From: Psychrobacter sp. FME6
GTDB taxonomy: Bacteria > Pseudomonadota > Gammaproteobacteria > Pseudomonadales > Moraxellaceae
Length of the DNA stretch: 56,350 bases
Direction: 5' to 3'
Assembly: GCF_014861365.1 (NCBI RefSeq)
Contig: NZ_RRYW01000008.1
Span: forward strand, 1-56,350
The stretch's first letter is position 1; every line of letters starts with the position of its first letter. Under the pieces are notes generated by a model. The model was not told where the DNA came from. It did not search any database and saw only the letters and a list, made by a program, of their open reading frames with translations. Below, piece after piece: positions 27,370-37,193 of the stretch. A program made the translations under genes and the position numbers.

Positions 27370-29310
27370 ATGGCACTGATACATTTAAAAGATATTCATC
27401 TAGCCTTTGGCGTCGCTCCAGTTCTTGATGGCATTGATTTTTCGATCAATGCTGGTGAACGCGTGTGTTTAATTGGTCGCAATGGCGAAGGTAAATCCAC
27501 CTTATTTAAGCTGATTAATGGCACATTACAGCCTGACAGCGGTGAAATTATCACCAACAGCAGTATGCGCGTGGCGATGCTCGAGCAAGATGTTCCTGAA
27601 ACCAGTGGACGTATTTTAGATATCGTCATGGGTGGTAGCCGCCGCACCGCTGATTTGCTGATTAACTATAATAAGCAAGTCGACCTATGCGCCAACGGTG
27701 ATATGGATGCCTGCGAGCATATGGCAACGCTGCAACATGATATCGATGCCGTCCATGGCTGGGATTTAGAACGTGATGCCACCCGTCTGATTACCACGAT
27801 GGGTCTGGATCCAGAAGATGACTTATCATCATTATCTGGTGGTCGTAAGCGCCGTGTGTTATTGGCGCGCTCTTTGGTCACTAAGCCTGACGTGCTACTA
27901 CTTGATGAGCCGACCAACCATTTGGACGTTGAAAGCATCGAATGGTTAGAGCGCTTTTTATTAGACTGGCAGGGTTTGACCTTGTTATTTGTCACCCATG
28001 ATAGAGCGTTTGTAAATAAGCTTGCTACCCGTATCGTTGAGCTAGATCGCGGTCAGTTAACCAGCTATGACGTCACCCAAGGCGCAAAAGGTTACGCACG
28101 CTATCAAGAGCTAAAAGAACAGCAATTATTGGCTGAAGAAAAGAACAATGCCAACTTTGATAAAAAACTGGCGCAAGAGGAAGTGTGGATTCGCCAAGGT
28201 ATCAAAGCGCGTCGTACCCGTAACGAAGGTCGCGTGCGTGAGCTAAAAGCACTACGCGAAGAGCGTAGTGAGCGCCGTGAGCAAGTCGGTAATGTCAATA
28301 TTACCATGGGTCAAGGCGAGAAAAGCGGCAAGCTGGTCTGTAAAGTTAAAAATCTACACCTACAGTACGATGACCATGTGCTCGTAGATGACTTTAGCAC
28401 CACGATTATGCGCGGCGACAAAATTGGTATCGTCGGTCCCAACGGTGCTGGTAAAACTACCCTTATCAAAGCCCTACTCGATATGTCAGACGATGATGTG
28501 ATCAAGACCGGTAACGTTGAGCTTGGCACTAACCTAAAAATCGCTTTCTTTGATCAGCTGCGTGATCAGTTAGATCTAGAAGCCAGTGTGGCGCAAAACG
28601 TCTCAGAAGGCTCAGACTTCGTCGATGTCGGTGGTCGTAAGACACACATTATGAGCTATTTGCAAGATTTCTTGTTTGCCCCAGAGCGTGCACGTACGCC
28701 CGTCAAGGCATTGTCAGGGGGCGAGCGTAACCGCGTCCTCCTTGCCAAGCAACTATTAAAGCCTGCTAACATTCTGGTACTCGATGAGCCAACCAACGAT
28801 TTGGATATGGCGACACTTGAGCTATTAGAAGAATCTGTCAGTAGCTTTAACGGTACGATATTACTTATCAGCCATGACCGCTCGTTTATGGACAATGTCG
28901 TCACCTCTACTTGGGTGTTCGATACCGATGCAGACGGTAAAGGCATCGTCAAAGAGTACGTCGGTGGCTATCAAGAGTATTTGGTGCAAAAAAACCGTGA
29001 GGAAGCAGCAAAGGCGGCCAAAGCACCTGTTAATAACGCCACAAGTAGTAAAGGCGCTAACAAACCAGTAACAGCGAAGCCTAGTAAAACAGTGCAAAAG
29101 CTGAATTATAACGAGCAACGCGAACTCGATAATTTACCAAAAGAAATCGCAGCGTTAGAAACAGAACAAACGCAACTAGAAGAAAAACTCGCTGACGGCT
29201 CATGGTTTACCCAAGATATAGACGCGGCTACTGCTGCTAGTGAGCGTTTATTGACGATTGAAGAAGAGATGATGAACAAGCTTGAACGCTGGAGCACGCT
29301 CGAAGGCTAA
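27370..29310 (+). CDS. uup: ABC-F ATPase Uup
   Basis: The protein has 646 aa starting at MALIHLKDIHLAFG (ATG at 27370); the frame is open 22 codons upstream but those residues do not fit the family. There are two ABC domains with Walker A GRNGEGKST and GPNGAGKTT, signatures LSGGRKRR and LSGGERNR, and Walker B LLLDEPTNHLD and LVLDEPTNDLD. A linker between them is rich in charged residues, and a C-terminal coiled coil (KLNYNEQRELDNLPKEIAAL) is typical of Uup. There are no membrane segments. ABC-F proteins act on ribosomes or, for Uup, have been tied to precise excision and ribosome biology. Confidence 0.92.
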   Translation: MALIHLKDIHLAFGVAPVLDGIDFSINAGERVCLIGRNGEGKSTLFKLINGTLQPDSGEIITNSSMRVAMLEQDVPETSGRILDIVMGGSRRTADLLINYNKQVDLCANGDMDACEHMATLQHDIDAVHGWDLERDATRLITTMGLDPEDDLSSLSGGRKRRVLLARSLVTKPDVLLLDEPTNHLDVESIEWLERFLLDWQGLTLLFVTHDRAFVNKLATRIVELDRGQLTSYDVTQGAKGYARYQELKEQQLLAEEKNNANFDKKLAQEEVWIRQGIKARRTRNEGRVRELKALREERSERREQVGNVNITMGQGEKSGKLVCKVKNLHLQYDDHVLVDDFSTTIMRGDKIGIVGPNGAGKTTLIKALLDMSDDDVIKTGNVELGTNLKIAFFDQLRDQLDLEASVAQNVSEGSDFVDVGGRKTHIMSYLQDFLFAPERARTPVKALSGGERNRVLLAKQLLKPANILVLDEPTNDLDMATLELLEESVSSFNGTILLISHDRSFMDNVVTSTWVFDTDADGKGIVKEYVGGYQEYLVQKNREEAAKAAKAPVNNATSSKGANKPVTAKPSKTVQKLNYNEQRELDNLPKEIAALETEQTQLEEKLADGSWFTQDIDAATAASERLLTIEEEMMNKLERWSTLEG

Positions 29311-29814
29311 AATCAAACAGTGAGCCTTTATCTTGATAACATCGTTACCGTATTTTAATTTTTTTATAAGCAGTTAGTGATTTGACTCAGTTTTAAAAGA
29401 CATGAAGTAAACACTACTTTGCAGTTTGAAGTAATGTTTATGGATTTACAGCGACTTACAAAGCGGTTAGATACTGAAAGTTAGTGAACATTACCTTAAT
29501 TTCAAGTATCATTCGCTATTGCTGAATATCCTTATTAATTATAAGGTCATAAAATTTACTATCTTTAATACAGAAACTGATGTTAGACATTGATAATACA
29601 GCTGTTTTGACTTGATTGTCATGTTCAACCTTAGAGTATGTTCTATTAAGGTTGCTTTATTTTTAACGCAATAATTTATTTTATCACCGAAATAGCTTAG
29701 AATAGCAACAATTAGCAAAATTAGGCACAGCTAAAGTGGCTTGATATTGTATATTTTCTAAGCCACAAACCCAGTGTGGGATAATCCCATTTCATTCACC
29801 TGGAGGAAGTATTA
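29311..29814. other. Spacer between uup and petA
   Basis: About 500 bp of AT-rich non-coding DNA. It contains an 8-bp inverted pair (GTAATGTT 29431-29438, AACATTAC 29487-29494) and presumably the pet operon promoter close to petA. No ORF or known RNA was recognised. Confidence 0.5.
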
Positions 29815-30399
29815 ATGAGCCAAGCCGAAGGCGTTAATGTACAACGCCGTAGAGTTCTTATTGCCTCAACTGCCGCAATTGGTGCAGCTGGGGTAGCTGC
29901 TGTGGCAACACCTTTTGTCCGTTCTTGGTACCCAAGCGCTAAAGCTGAGGCTGCAGGGGCTGCAGTGACCCAAGATATTGGTTCTATCGATGCAGGACAG
30001 ATGATCGTTGTCAAATACCGCGGTAAACCCATCTTTGTGGTCAAACGCACAGAAGAGATGCTAACGACCTTAGAGTCGGTAAAACCATTACTGTCAGACC
30101 CTGATTCTAGTGAATCATTGCAACCTGAATACTGTAAAAACCCAGAGCGCTCTATCTCGCCAGAAGTATTGGTGGTAGAAGGCGTCTGTACCCATTTAGG
30201 CTGTGCACCAAACTACCGTCCTGATGTGGGCGCGGCTGACTTGGGTGGTAATGATTGGTACGGCGGATTTTTCTGCCCTTGTCACGGTTCTAAATATGAC
30301 TTGGCAGGTCGCGTCTATAGTGGCGTTCCTGCACCGCTTAACTTACCTGTCCCAGATTACAATATGGATGGTACCATCTTGACGATTGGGGAGGCTTAA
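29815..30399 (+). CDS. petA: Ubiquinol-cytochrome c reductase iron-sulfur (Rieske) subunit
   Basis: The protein has 194 aa. An N-terminal anchor with a twin-arginine-like start (RRRVLIASTAAIGAAG) is followed by the Rieske domain. The [2Fe-2S] ligands are Cys125-Thr-His127 in CTHLGC and Cys154/His157 in CPCHGS, with Cys130 and Cys156 placed for the structural disulfide. The subunit takes electrons from ubiquinol in the cytochrome bc1 complex and passes them to cytochrome c1. It has a strong RBS (GGAGGAAG) and is the first gene of petABC. Confidence 0.96.
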   Translation: MSQAEGVNVQRRRVLIASTAAIGAAGVAAVATPFVRSWYPSAKAEAAGAAVTQDIGSIDAGQMIVVKYRGKPIFVVKRTEEMLTTLESVKPLLSDPDSSESLQPEYCKNPERSISPEVLVVEGVCTHLGCAPNYRPDVGAADLGGNDWYGGFFCPCHGSKYDLAGRVYSGVPAPLNLPVPDYNMDGTILTIGEA

Positions 30400-30400
30400 T

Positions 30401-31627
30401 ATGAGCATGGGTAAAAAGTTAATGCATTGGGTGGACGCGCGCTTTCCAGCGACTGAAACCTATGAATACCATATGTCAAAGTACTATGCACCAAAAAACT
30501 TTAATTTTTGGTACTTCTTTGGCGTGTTATCAATGGTGGTATTGGTCAACCAGTTAGTCACTGGCATTTGGCTGACGATGATGTACAACCCAAGTGCCGA
30601 AGGGGCGTTTGCGTCTGTTGAATACATCATGCGTGATGTCAAAGGCGGCTGGCTCATTCGTTATATGCACTCGACTGGCGCATCTGCGTTCTTCGTGGTT
30701 GTCTATCTGCATATGTTCCGCGCCTTGCTATATGGTTCATACCAAAAACCACGTGAGCTTATTTGGCTTATCGGTATGGGTATTTACTTAGCGTTGATGG
30801 CAGAAGGTTTCTTCGGTTATCTACTGCCTTGGGGCAACATGTCATTCTGGGGTGCACAGGTTATCCTAAACCTACCTGCGGCGCTACCGGTCATTGGTGA
30901 CGGCCTTGCAGAATGGGTACGTGGTGATTACATCATCTCAGGTATCACGCTTAACCGTTTCTTTGCCCTTCATGTGGTCGCTATTCCGCTAGTATTAGTA
31001 GGTTTAGTATTCATGCATTTAGTGGCACTACATCACGTGGGTTCGAACAACCCTGATGGTGTTGACATTAAGAAGCTAAAAGATAAAAACGGTGTACCAT
31101 TAGATGGTATCGAATTCCATCCATACTATACTGTGCATGACATGGTCGGTATTGTGGTCTTCTTTATCTTGTTCTTTGCAGTGGTGTTCTTCTTCCCAGA
31201 AGGCGGCGGTTTCTTCCTTGAGCCACCAAACTTTGAGACAGCAAACTCACTGAAAACACCTGAACATATTGCACCTGTATGGTATTACACTCCTTTCTAT
31301 GCCATCTTACGAGCCGTTCCTAATAAGCTGGGTGGTGTGATTGCAATGGGTGGTGCGATTGCCGTACTGTTCTTGATTCCGTGGCTCGATAGATCACCTG
31401 TGCGCTCTATACGTTACAAAGGTATTTTATCTAAGATTGCATTGGTTATCTTTGCTATTAGCTTTGTAGTATTGGGTTACTTAGGTGCGACACCAGCGAC
31501 GCCAACAGCAACTATTTTGGCACGTATATTTACTGTCCTGTATTTCTTGTTTTTCTTATTAATGCCATTCTATACGGCTATTGAGAAGTGTAAACAGCCA
31601 CCAGAACGCGTTACCGGAGGTCACTAA
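30401..31627 (+). CDS. petB: Ubiquinol-cytochrome c reductase cytochrome b subunit
   Basis: The protein has 408 aa starting MSMGKKLMHWVDARF at 30401, with GGGGAGG upstream; a frame opening 15 bp earlier overlaps petA and is not supported. This is the cytochrome b of the bc1 complex, with about eight membrane helices. The heme-binding His pairs lie in LIRYMHSTGASAFF/VVYLHMFR and NRFFALHVVAIPL/FMHLVALHHVGSNNP. Qo-site features are GYLLPWGNMSFW and a PEW-like segment near residue 270. It starts two bases after the petA stop and its stop codon overlaps petC. Confidence 0.96.
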   Translation: MSMGKKLMHWVDARFPATETYEYHMSKYYAPKNFNFWYFFGVLSMVVLVNQLVTGIWLTMMYNPSAEGAFASVEYIMRDVKGGWLIRYMHSTGASAFFVVVYLHMFRALLYGSYQKPRELIWLIGMGIYLALMAEGFFGYLLPWGNMSFWGAQVILNLPAALPVIGDGLAEWVRGDYIISGITLNRFFALHVVAIPLVLVGLVFMHLVALHHVGSNNPDGVDIKKLKDKNGVPLDGIEFHPYYTVHDMVGIVVFFILFFAVVFFFPEGGGFFLEPPNFETANSLKTPEHIAPVWYYTPFYAILRAVPNKLGGVIAMGGAIAVLFLIPWLDRSPVRSIRYKGILSKIALVIFAISFVVLGYLGATPATPTATILARIFTVLYFLFFLLMPFYTAIEKCKQPPERVTGGH

Positions 31628-32334
31628 TGAGCACGCTAATTAAATCCCTAGCTGGTCTAGGCTTAGGCGCGGCATTAACCTTGACTGCTGGTACGTCGAT
31701 GGCAGCTAGTTGCGGTACTTTTACCAATGCTGATGGTGTTGTAGAAGATCTGGCTTGTAGCAGCGCTCCTATTGATTTTACCAATAAGGGCTCGCTACAA
31801 AACGGTGCGAAGACATTTATGAACTACTGTGCGGGTTGTCACTCAGCCGAGTACGTTCGCCATTCGCGCATCGCTAAAGACTTAGAAATACCGCCTGAAC
31901 TGGTTGAAAAGTATCTGATGGTGACCACCGATCAAATCGGTGATCATATCAATGCTGAGATTGACCAAGAGGTACAAGCATCATGGTTTGGTGCAGCGCC
32001 ACCAGACTTATCGCTTGAGACTAGGCTACGTGGTGATGACTGGGTTTATACTTATCTATTATCATTCTATGAAGACCCAAGCCGTCCTTGGGGCGCTAAC
32101 AACTTAGTGCTGAAAAACGCTGCCATGCCTCACGTTTTGCATAACATGCAAGAAGAGCTAAGCGCAGAAGAATTCGAATCTGAGGTTGGCGACTTGGTAA
32201 ACTTTATGGCGTGGATGGCTGAGCCTGTTCGTCATGATCGTCAAGTTATTGGTTTCTTTGTTATTTTATTCTTGCTCGTTTTATTAATTCCCGTTTACTT
32301 ATTGAATAAAGAATTCTGGAAAGATGTAAAATAA
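31627..32334 (+). CDS. petC: Ubiquinol-cytochrome c reductase cytochrome c1 subunit
   Basis: The protein has 235 aa with a signal peptide (SLAGLGLGAALTLTAGTSMAA). The heme motif NYCAGCHSAEYVRHSR places Cys68, Cys71 and His72, and DLSLETRLRGDDWVY and KNAAMPHVL (axial Met) are the other conserved stretches. The C-terminal anchor (VIGFFVILFLLVLLIPVYLL) holds the domain in the membrane with the heme in the periplasm. The ATG overlaps the petB stop by one base (TAATG), so the two are translationally coupled. A terminator follows. Confidence 0.96.
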   Translation: MSTLIKSLAGLGLGAALTLTAGTSMAASCGTFTNADGVVEDLACSSAPIDFTNKGSLQNGAKTFMNYCAGCHSAEYVRHSRIAKDLEIPPELVEKYLMVTTDQIGDHINAEIDQEVQASWFGAAPPDLSLETRLRGDDWVYTYLLSFYEDPSRPWGANNLVLKNAAMPHVLHNMQEELSAEEFESEVGDLVNFMAWMAEPVRHDRQVIGFFVILFLLVLLIPVYLLNKEFWKDVK

Positions 32335-32371
32335 ATAGACGATAAAAAGCCAGAAATTGATTCTAAGATTA

Positions 32372-32397
32372 GGCACTACTTCGGTAGTGCCTTTTTT
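32372..32397 (+). terminator. Terminator of petABC
   Basis: GGCACTAC-TTCG-GTAGTGCC is an 8-bp perfect stem with the stable UUCG tetraloop, followed by six Ts. It lies about 40 bp after the petC stop. Confidence 0.92.
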
Positions 32398-32541
32398 ATG
32401 TTTTCGATATTTTTATATAATCAGTTTGACATAAATCATTAGCTGGATAGCAGGCTCATACGCAATGTTTACGTACCTTGCCTTGATAAACAGTGCGACT
32501 TTGTTTACGATAACAGCCTTTACTGTTAACACTAGGCTTTC

Positions 32542-33156
32542 ATGATTGATGCGAATGACATTCCAAGTAGTCAGCTAATTTTATACGCTGATGACGGCTA
32601 CGACAGTCATGTGGTACGCCTATTACTTGAAGAAAAAAAGCTGGCTTATTATTTGTCACGGCTGCACTCTGAGCGTCCCGAAGACTTAACTGAGCTAAAC
32701 CCTTACCACACCTTACCTGTCTTACAGCAGCGCGAGATTGCACTTTATGAGACCAACGTCATCTTTGAGTACTTAGAGGAGCGTTACCACGCTAACAAAT
32801 TGCTGCCTGATACACCGCAAGAGCGTGCGCAATTTCGGCAATTGGCTTGGCGTATTCAGCATGATTGGTTGGTGCTGGGCAAGCGCTTATTGATGCATCC
32901 AGACAGCTTTAACAAAGCACAAGCGGCCATCGCTAAAAAGCAACTAACCGACTCATTAATTACTTTGTCACCTTTATTTGCTCATAAGCCTTATTTTATG
33001 GCAGATGAATTTGGCTGGTGTGACGTGCTTTTAGCCCCCCTATTATGGCGACTTGAGGAAATGGGTATCGAGCTACCACGTGCGATTAGCCGTCCATTGT
33101 TTGACTATCAAACGCGAGTCTTTGAGCGTAAAAGCTTTCAAAAAAGTGTGCGTTAA
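32542..33156 (+). CDS. sspA: Stringent starvation protein A
   Basis: The protein has 204 aa, a GST-fold protein. The N-terminal thioredoxin-like part shows LILYADDGYDSHVVRLLLEE and NPYHTLPVLQQREIALYE; the helical C-terminal part has WCDVLLAPLLWRLEEMGIEL. In E. coli, SspA binds RNA polymerase and shapes transcription during starvation. It is paired with sspB 138 bp downstream. No catalytic GST residues are expected in this family. Confidence 0.9.
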   Translation: MIDANDIPSSQLILYADDGYDSHVVRLLLEEKKLAYYLSRLHSERPEDLTELNPYHTLPVLQQREIALYETNVIFEYLEERYHANKLLPDTPQERAQFRQLAWRIQHDWLVLGKRLLMHPDSFNKAQAAIAKKQLTDSLITLSPLFAHKPYFMADEFGWCDVLLAPLLWRLEEMGIELPRAISRPLFDYQTRVFERKSFQKSVR

Positions 33157-33293
33157 TTAGGGCATGTCCTTAATCTGAGCATTAAAGCTTAAATGGGCTA
33201 AAAACGACGAAATCTTGCTTATAGATAACAGCTAACGAAGCACTGAAAAATATCTTTAAATTATTACAATTCATTAGTATAGGAAATCATTAG

Positions 33294-33731
33294 ATGAGTG
33301 AACCCATATCTATTACCCCAACCCGTCCCTACATGGTGCGCGCGCTATATCAATGGATAGAAGACAATGCGCTTACCCCGTATCTAATGGTTGATGCCAC
33401 CGCTGAAAACGTACAGATTCCAAGAGAACATGTGCAAGATGGACGTATCGTGCTAAATATCGCCAGCCGTGCGACTGGTAATATGAGTATGGAAAATGAT
33501 TATATTCACTTTAGTGCGCGTTTTGGCGGGGTATCACAAGAGATTTGGGTACCACTGACTGCGGTAATGGGCATCTATGCCAAAGAAAATTCGCAAGGCA
33601 TGTTTTTCGATCCAAAAGAGTATGAGGGTTATCAACCAGAAGAAGATTCGACAGTGACTGCTGATAAAAGCCCCACTGCCGCACCTAAGCCTAAACGCGA
33701 TAACAAAGCGGGTTTAAAGGTTTTAAAATAA
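33294..33731 (+). CDS. sspB: ClpXP specificity-enhancing factor SspB
   Basis: The protein has 145 aa. The N-terminal domain (residues 1-110) has RPYMVRALYQWIEDNALTPY, VQIPREHVQDGRIVLNIA and ARFGGVSQEIWVPLTAVMGI, the SspB core that binds ssrA-tagged proteins. An acidic/flexible tail follows and ends NKAGLKVLK, close to the ClpX-binding tail of other SspB proteins. It delivers tagged substrates to ClpXP. It is paired with sspA and followed by a terminator. Confidence 0.92.
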   Translation: MSEPISITPTRPYMVRALYQWIEDNALTPYLMVDATAENVQIPREHVQDGRIVLNIASRATGNMSMENDYIHFSARFGGVSQEIWVPLTAVMGIYAKENSQGMFFDPKEYEGYQPEEDSTVTADKSPTAAPKPKRDNKAGLKVLK

Positions 33732-33747
33732 CAAAATTTACCGCAAT

Positions 33748-33784
33748 AAAAAAGCTGGCCGTATTTAATACGTCCAGCTTTTTT
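33748..33784 (+). terminator. Terminator of sspAB
   Basis: AAAAAAGCTGG pairs with CCAGCTTTTTT (33748-33758 with 33774-33784), with an inner CGTATT/AATACG extension. It lies 17 bp after the sspB stop and may also serve the convergent dcd gene. Confidence 0.88.
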
Positions 33785-33836
33785 ATTGCTAATCTAGCAG
33801 GTTTATCGCCTTAGCTGTTCAGTAAAATACAGGGTT

Positions 33837-34412
33837 TTAAGTTCTAGGCAACGTCACCCCTTTTTGTCCTTGATATTTACCGCCGCGGTCTTTATAACTG
33901 GTCTCACAAACATCATCGGCATCACTTTGGAAAAACAGCATTTGTGCCACGCCTTCGCCCGCATAAATACGTGCTGGTAGATTGGTGGTATTACTAAACT
34001 CTAAAGTCACATGCCCTTCCCATTCAGGCTCAAGCGGCGTCACGTTGACGATGATACCGCAGCGCGCATAAGTAGATTTGCCAAGGCAAATTGTCAGTAC
34101 GTCACGTGGAATGCGAAAATACTCCATCGTACGCGCTAAGGCAAATGAGTTTGGCGGAATGATACATTCGTCACCGACGATATCGATAAAGCTTTTCTCA
34201 TCGAAGTTCTTTGGATCAACGACCACTGAATGCACGTTAGTAAAAACTTTAAACTCAGGGGCACAGCGTACATCATAACCGTAGCTTGAGGTGCCGTAGC
34301 TCACCAAACGCTCGCCAGCATCATTAAAGCGCACTTGACCTGGCTCATACGGCTCAATCATGCCATGCTCTTCAGCCATTTTACGAATCCAGCGGTCAGA
34401 TTTGATAGACAT
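33837..34412 (-). CDS. dcd: dCTP deaminase
   Basis: The protein has 191 aa, a normal Dcd length. It deaminates dCTP to dUTP in the cytoplasm, feeding dTMP synthesis. Family motifs are [17 protein letters not shown], the catalytic-loop region [20 protein letters not shown] with its Glu, and [20 protein letters not shown]. The C-terminus [15 protein letters not shown] is the nucleotide-contacting tail typical of the monofunctional enzyme. It is convergent with sspAB. Confidence 0.95.
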   Translation of the reverse strand: MSIKSDRWIRKMAEEHGMIEPYEPGQVRFNDAGERLVSYGTSSYGYDVRCAPEFKVFTNVHSVVVDPKNFDEKSFIDIVGDECIIPPNSFALARTMEYFRIPRDVLTICLGKSTYARCGIIVNVTPLEPEWEGHVTLEFSNTTNLPARIYAGEGVAQMLFFQSDADDVCETSYKDRGGKYQGQKGVTLPRT

Positions 34413-34574
34413 TGTTGTTCCTTAGCAGATATAAAATAGGGGTGATAATTTGAATGATATTTTGATAGTAACGATTATACGGAATTGATGGCGCGATTTA
34501 TAGACTTAGCCACACTTTAAAATCAATAGGTCAGCTAACTCATTTATTGATTGAAAATGTATCTTGCTCATAAG

Positions 34575-35675
34575 CTACCATTTGGCAAAATGATCTTCAG
34601 CCAGTCCTAATACCTTATCCAATAGAATGACTTCCTCGCCAATACGTATCTCACCGCTATATTCACCAATCCATTGCTCAAAAATACTGGCAATGACACC
34701 AAAGTTATCGGTTTTTTTATAAACGCGGATAGGCGTAAACGTTAACTCAATATCGACATGACTCCAGCCTAGGTTTTGATGATAGATACGCCATGTATTC
34801 TGCACGGTCGGAACCAAATTTTGACGTGTAAACATAACCGGTGGTAAATAAACTATCTGCCCATCAAGCCAGCAAGCATTTTCACTAGCACCTGTTTCAT
34901 TGACGCCCATCGCTAGGTTTAGGGCAAAATGCCGTCCATCTGCTAGATAACTATTGATACAGCTCCAAAACCAATTGGTCTCGTGACGCATATAGCCTAG
35001 CGTCCAATCCAGATTGGCGATGGTCGTATCGGTAAAGTCTATTTGCTTGGGCTGCGTATTAGGAGCATCCACGTGAAATTGTGAATCGGCTTTGATGGAT
35101 AGATGACCCGTGACTGCTGTGAGTGGCTCTTTTTGAGTGAACGTCCAGCCACGCCTACCAGTCGGTGTGCAGACTACTAACGGCTGTGCTTGCCGTTGCA
35201 GGGTGGCATCGAGAGCAATGTATTGGCTGTCTAATGCTACTTTAATCTGTGAAGGCGTAAAATCCAAAGTCAGTGTAAGATGCTTATGAGCAAACGTCAT
35301 CTGTCCTTGATAGCAATCACCTTCCAAAACTGTATGACGCGTCAAAGGTTGTAACGCTTCACAAACTTCTAGCTGCTCAGTATCATCATTATAAAGGTAA
35401 ACAAAGCCACTGGTTGCCAGCTTAATCGTCGCCAATGCCAGACAAATACGATAAGGTGGTTCAATAATTTGAATAAAGCAGAATTGATTGGCTTTTAGGT
35501 TTTTGCGCCACTTGGGCAGTGATTTTTGTGAGATAAGATGGCTGTGGTAATCCAGATAATTGATATCTTTCACTTGAGCAAAAACGCCAAAACTAGGCTG
35601 ACCGTTTTTAATAAGTTGGTCGAGTACAATGGGTTGCAAACCATTCATTACTTGCTCTTTATCATATTGCTTCAT
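34575..35675 (-). CDS. DUF2804-family protein of unknown function
   Basis: The protein has 366 aa with no signal peptide or membrane segment. The C-terminal half shows the pattern I associate with DUF2804 proteins: GYMRHETNWFWSCINSYLADG then FALNLAMGVNETGASENACW, and late LTFTPIRVYKKTDNFGVIAS. The biochemical role of this family is not established; the beta-rich pattern recalls lipocalin-like folds. It is transcribed alone on the minus strand, between mrp and dcd, with more than 100 bp on each side. Confidence 0.75.
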   Translation of the reverse strand: MKQYDKEQVMNGLQPIVLDQLIKNGQPSFGVFAQVKDINYLDYHSHLISQKSLPKWRKNLKANQFCFIQIIEPPYRICLALATIKLATSGFVYLYNDDTEQLEVCEALQPLTRHTVLEGDCYQGQMTFAHKHLTLTLDFTPSQIKVALDSQYIALDATLQRQAQPLVVCTPTGRRGWTFTQKEPLTAVTGHLSIKADSQFHVDAPNTQPKQIDFTDTTIANLDWTLGYMRHETNWFWSCINSYLADGRHFALNLAMGVNETGASENACWLDGQIVYLPPVMFTRQNLVPTVQNTWRIYHQNLGWSHVDIELTFTPIRVYKKTDNFGVIASIFEQWIGEYSGEIRIGEEVILLDKVLGLAEDHFAKW

Positions 35676-35791
35676 CGTTTTAGCATCCTAGCCAAAATTC
35701 ATTTAAATAGCCACCGATCCTTGGTAGCTAATCATTGGTAGATAACGATATTTTAAAGACTATCATGTCAGTTAAAACTGCTTTCTAATGA

Positions 35792-37015
35792 TCAAAAAAT
35801 ACGCTTATCATCGACAGGCTTGGCAAACTTATTGATATTGGTTTCGATGTTCTTGGCAATGCTGAGATAGTACGGCGCAAATTCATCATCCGCTAAAACG
35901 CTCGGCTCACCTTTATCCACTTGCGCACCGATACCACTGGCTAATGGCAGCTGTCCCAATAGCGGTACATGATATTGCTCAGCGATTTTTTCGCCCCCGC
36001 CTGTACCAAAGATGGCTTCGGTATGGTTGCAATTACTACAAGTATGCAGCGCCATATTTTCGACCACACCAAGTACCGGAATGTTGGTTTTGTTGAACAT
36101 TTCGATACCTTTTTGGGCATCCAGTAGCGCAATATGCTGTGGTGTGGTCACAATCACCGCACCTGTGACTGGGATACGCTGTGCCAGTGTCAATTGAATA
36201 TCACCGGTACCGGGCGGCATATCAATCACCAAATAATCTAGCTGCGGCCAGTTGGTTTGGTTATATAGTTGCATCAAAGCCCCAGTGGCTTTTGGTCCAC
36301 GCCACGCGACAGGCGTATTATCACCATCCAGCAGACTACCAATCGACAGCATCGCCATACCGTGGGCATTGATAGGAACAAACTGCTCGTTTTCTAGCTC
36401 AGGCTTTACACTGGCCACGCCTAGCATCGTTGGCATACTGGGCCCGTAAATATCAGCATCTAGCACACCAACGCGGTTGCCCAGCTTTTGTAATGCCAGA
36501 GCGATATTGACGGTCGTGGTTGATTTACCGACACCACCTTTGCCAGATGCGACAACAATAATATGGCGGATACGCGGATGTGAAGTTAGTGATGCTTGGG
36601 TCGGTGCAGGCTTCGTAATTGGCGGTTCAGCATTGGTATTGCCATTAGCATTTGCCGACGATTGACTTTGACTGTCCATCGCATTGGTGGTCTTTGGCAT
36701 CTGTTTTGGTAAGCTCGAGCCTGCGCCTTTTTCTGGAGCAGGCAGACGTACATTCATATGAATGGCTTTGATACCATGCGGGTGTAATAAGTGCCCAAGC
36801 TCTTGCTGGATAGTCTCAGGATCACTGTCTTGTGGCAGGCGTAAATCCAAAGTCAACTGGTCACCCGTACGTTCAAGCCCAGTTACCATGGTAGCAATAC
36901 TGGTCGTACCCACATGATAACCTAACAAAACCCTATCAACGGCGCTATCAAGTGCGGCTTGCTGCTCTGGAGTCTCAGGTTTCGAAGCTGCTCTTTTTTT
37001 TATAAAGTTAAACAT
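35792..37015 (-). CDS. apbC: Mrp/ApbC iron-sulfur cluster carrier ATPase
   Basis: The protein has 407 aa. An N-terminal DUF59-like domain (residues ~20-95) is followed by a Gln/Asn/Ser-rich spacer. The P-loop ATPase begins with VVASGKGGVGKSTTTVNIAL (deviant Walker A) and DADIYGPSMPTMLG. The C-terminal CSNC pair (HTCSNCNHTEAIFG) binds a bridging Fe-S cluster at the dimer interface. ApbC/Mrp proteins carry Fe-S clusters to apoproteins in the cytoplasm. It is monocistronic. Confidence 0.93.
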   Translation of the reverse strand: MFNFIKKRAASKPETPEQQAALDSAVDRVLLGYHVGTTSIATMVTGLERTGDQLTLDLRLPQDSDPETIQQELGHLLHPHGIKAIHMNVRLPAPEKGAGSSLPKQMPKTTNAMDSQSQSSANANGNTNAEPPITKPAPTQASLTSHPRIRHIIVVASGKGGVGKSTTTVNIALALQKLGNRVGVLDADIYGPSMPTMLGVASVKPELENEQFVPINAHGMAMLSIGSLLDGDNTPVAWRGPKATGALMQLYNQTNWPQLDYLVIDMPPGTGDIQLTLAQRIPVTGAVIVTTPQHIALLDAQKGIEMFNKTNIPVLGVVENMALHTCSNCNHTEAIFGTGGGEKIAEQYHVPLLGQLPLASGIGAQVDKGEPSVLADDEFAPYYLSIAKNIETNINKFAKPVDDKRIF

Positions 37016-37193
37016 GGCTACCTCTCTTAATGATTGAGTCTGGCAAGTACAAAGAATACGTTTTCAACTAAGATTTTAACGAAAACACGTATTTTAAATA
37101 CATTTTAACCAAACGGCTTATATATATACAGTGTAGCTCAATGAGAGGTATAAAAAAACCACACTGTGAGTAGGTCTGAGGCTAAAAATCCTA

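Noticed and set aside
29311-29814. RNA gene in the uup/petA spacer
   Set aside because: An 8-bp inverted pair is present, but no promoter-terminator pair or known RNA fold could be made out.
37140-37193. Terminator after mgtE
   Set aside because: There is a T run on the minus strand, but only very short or imperfect stems precede it.
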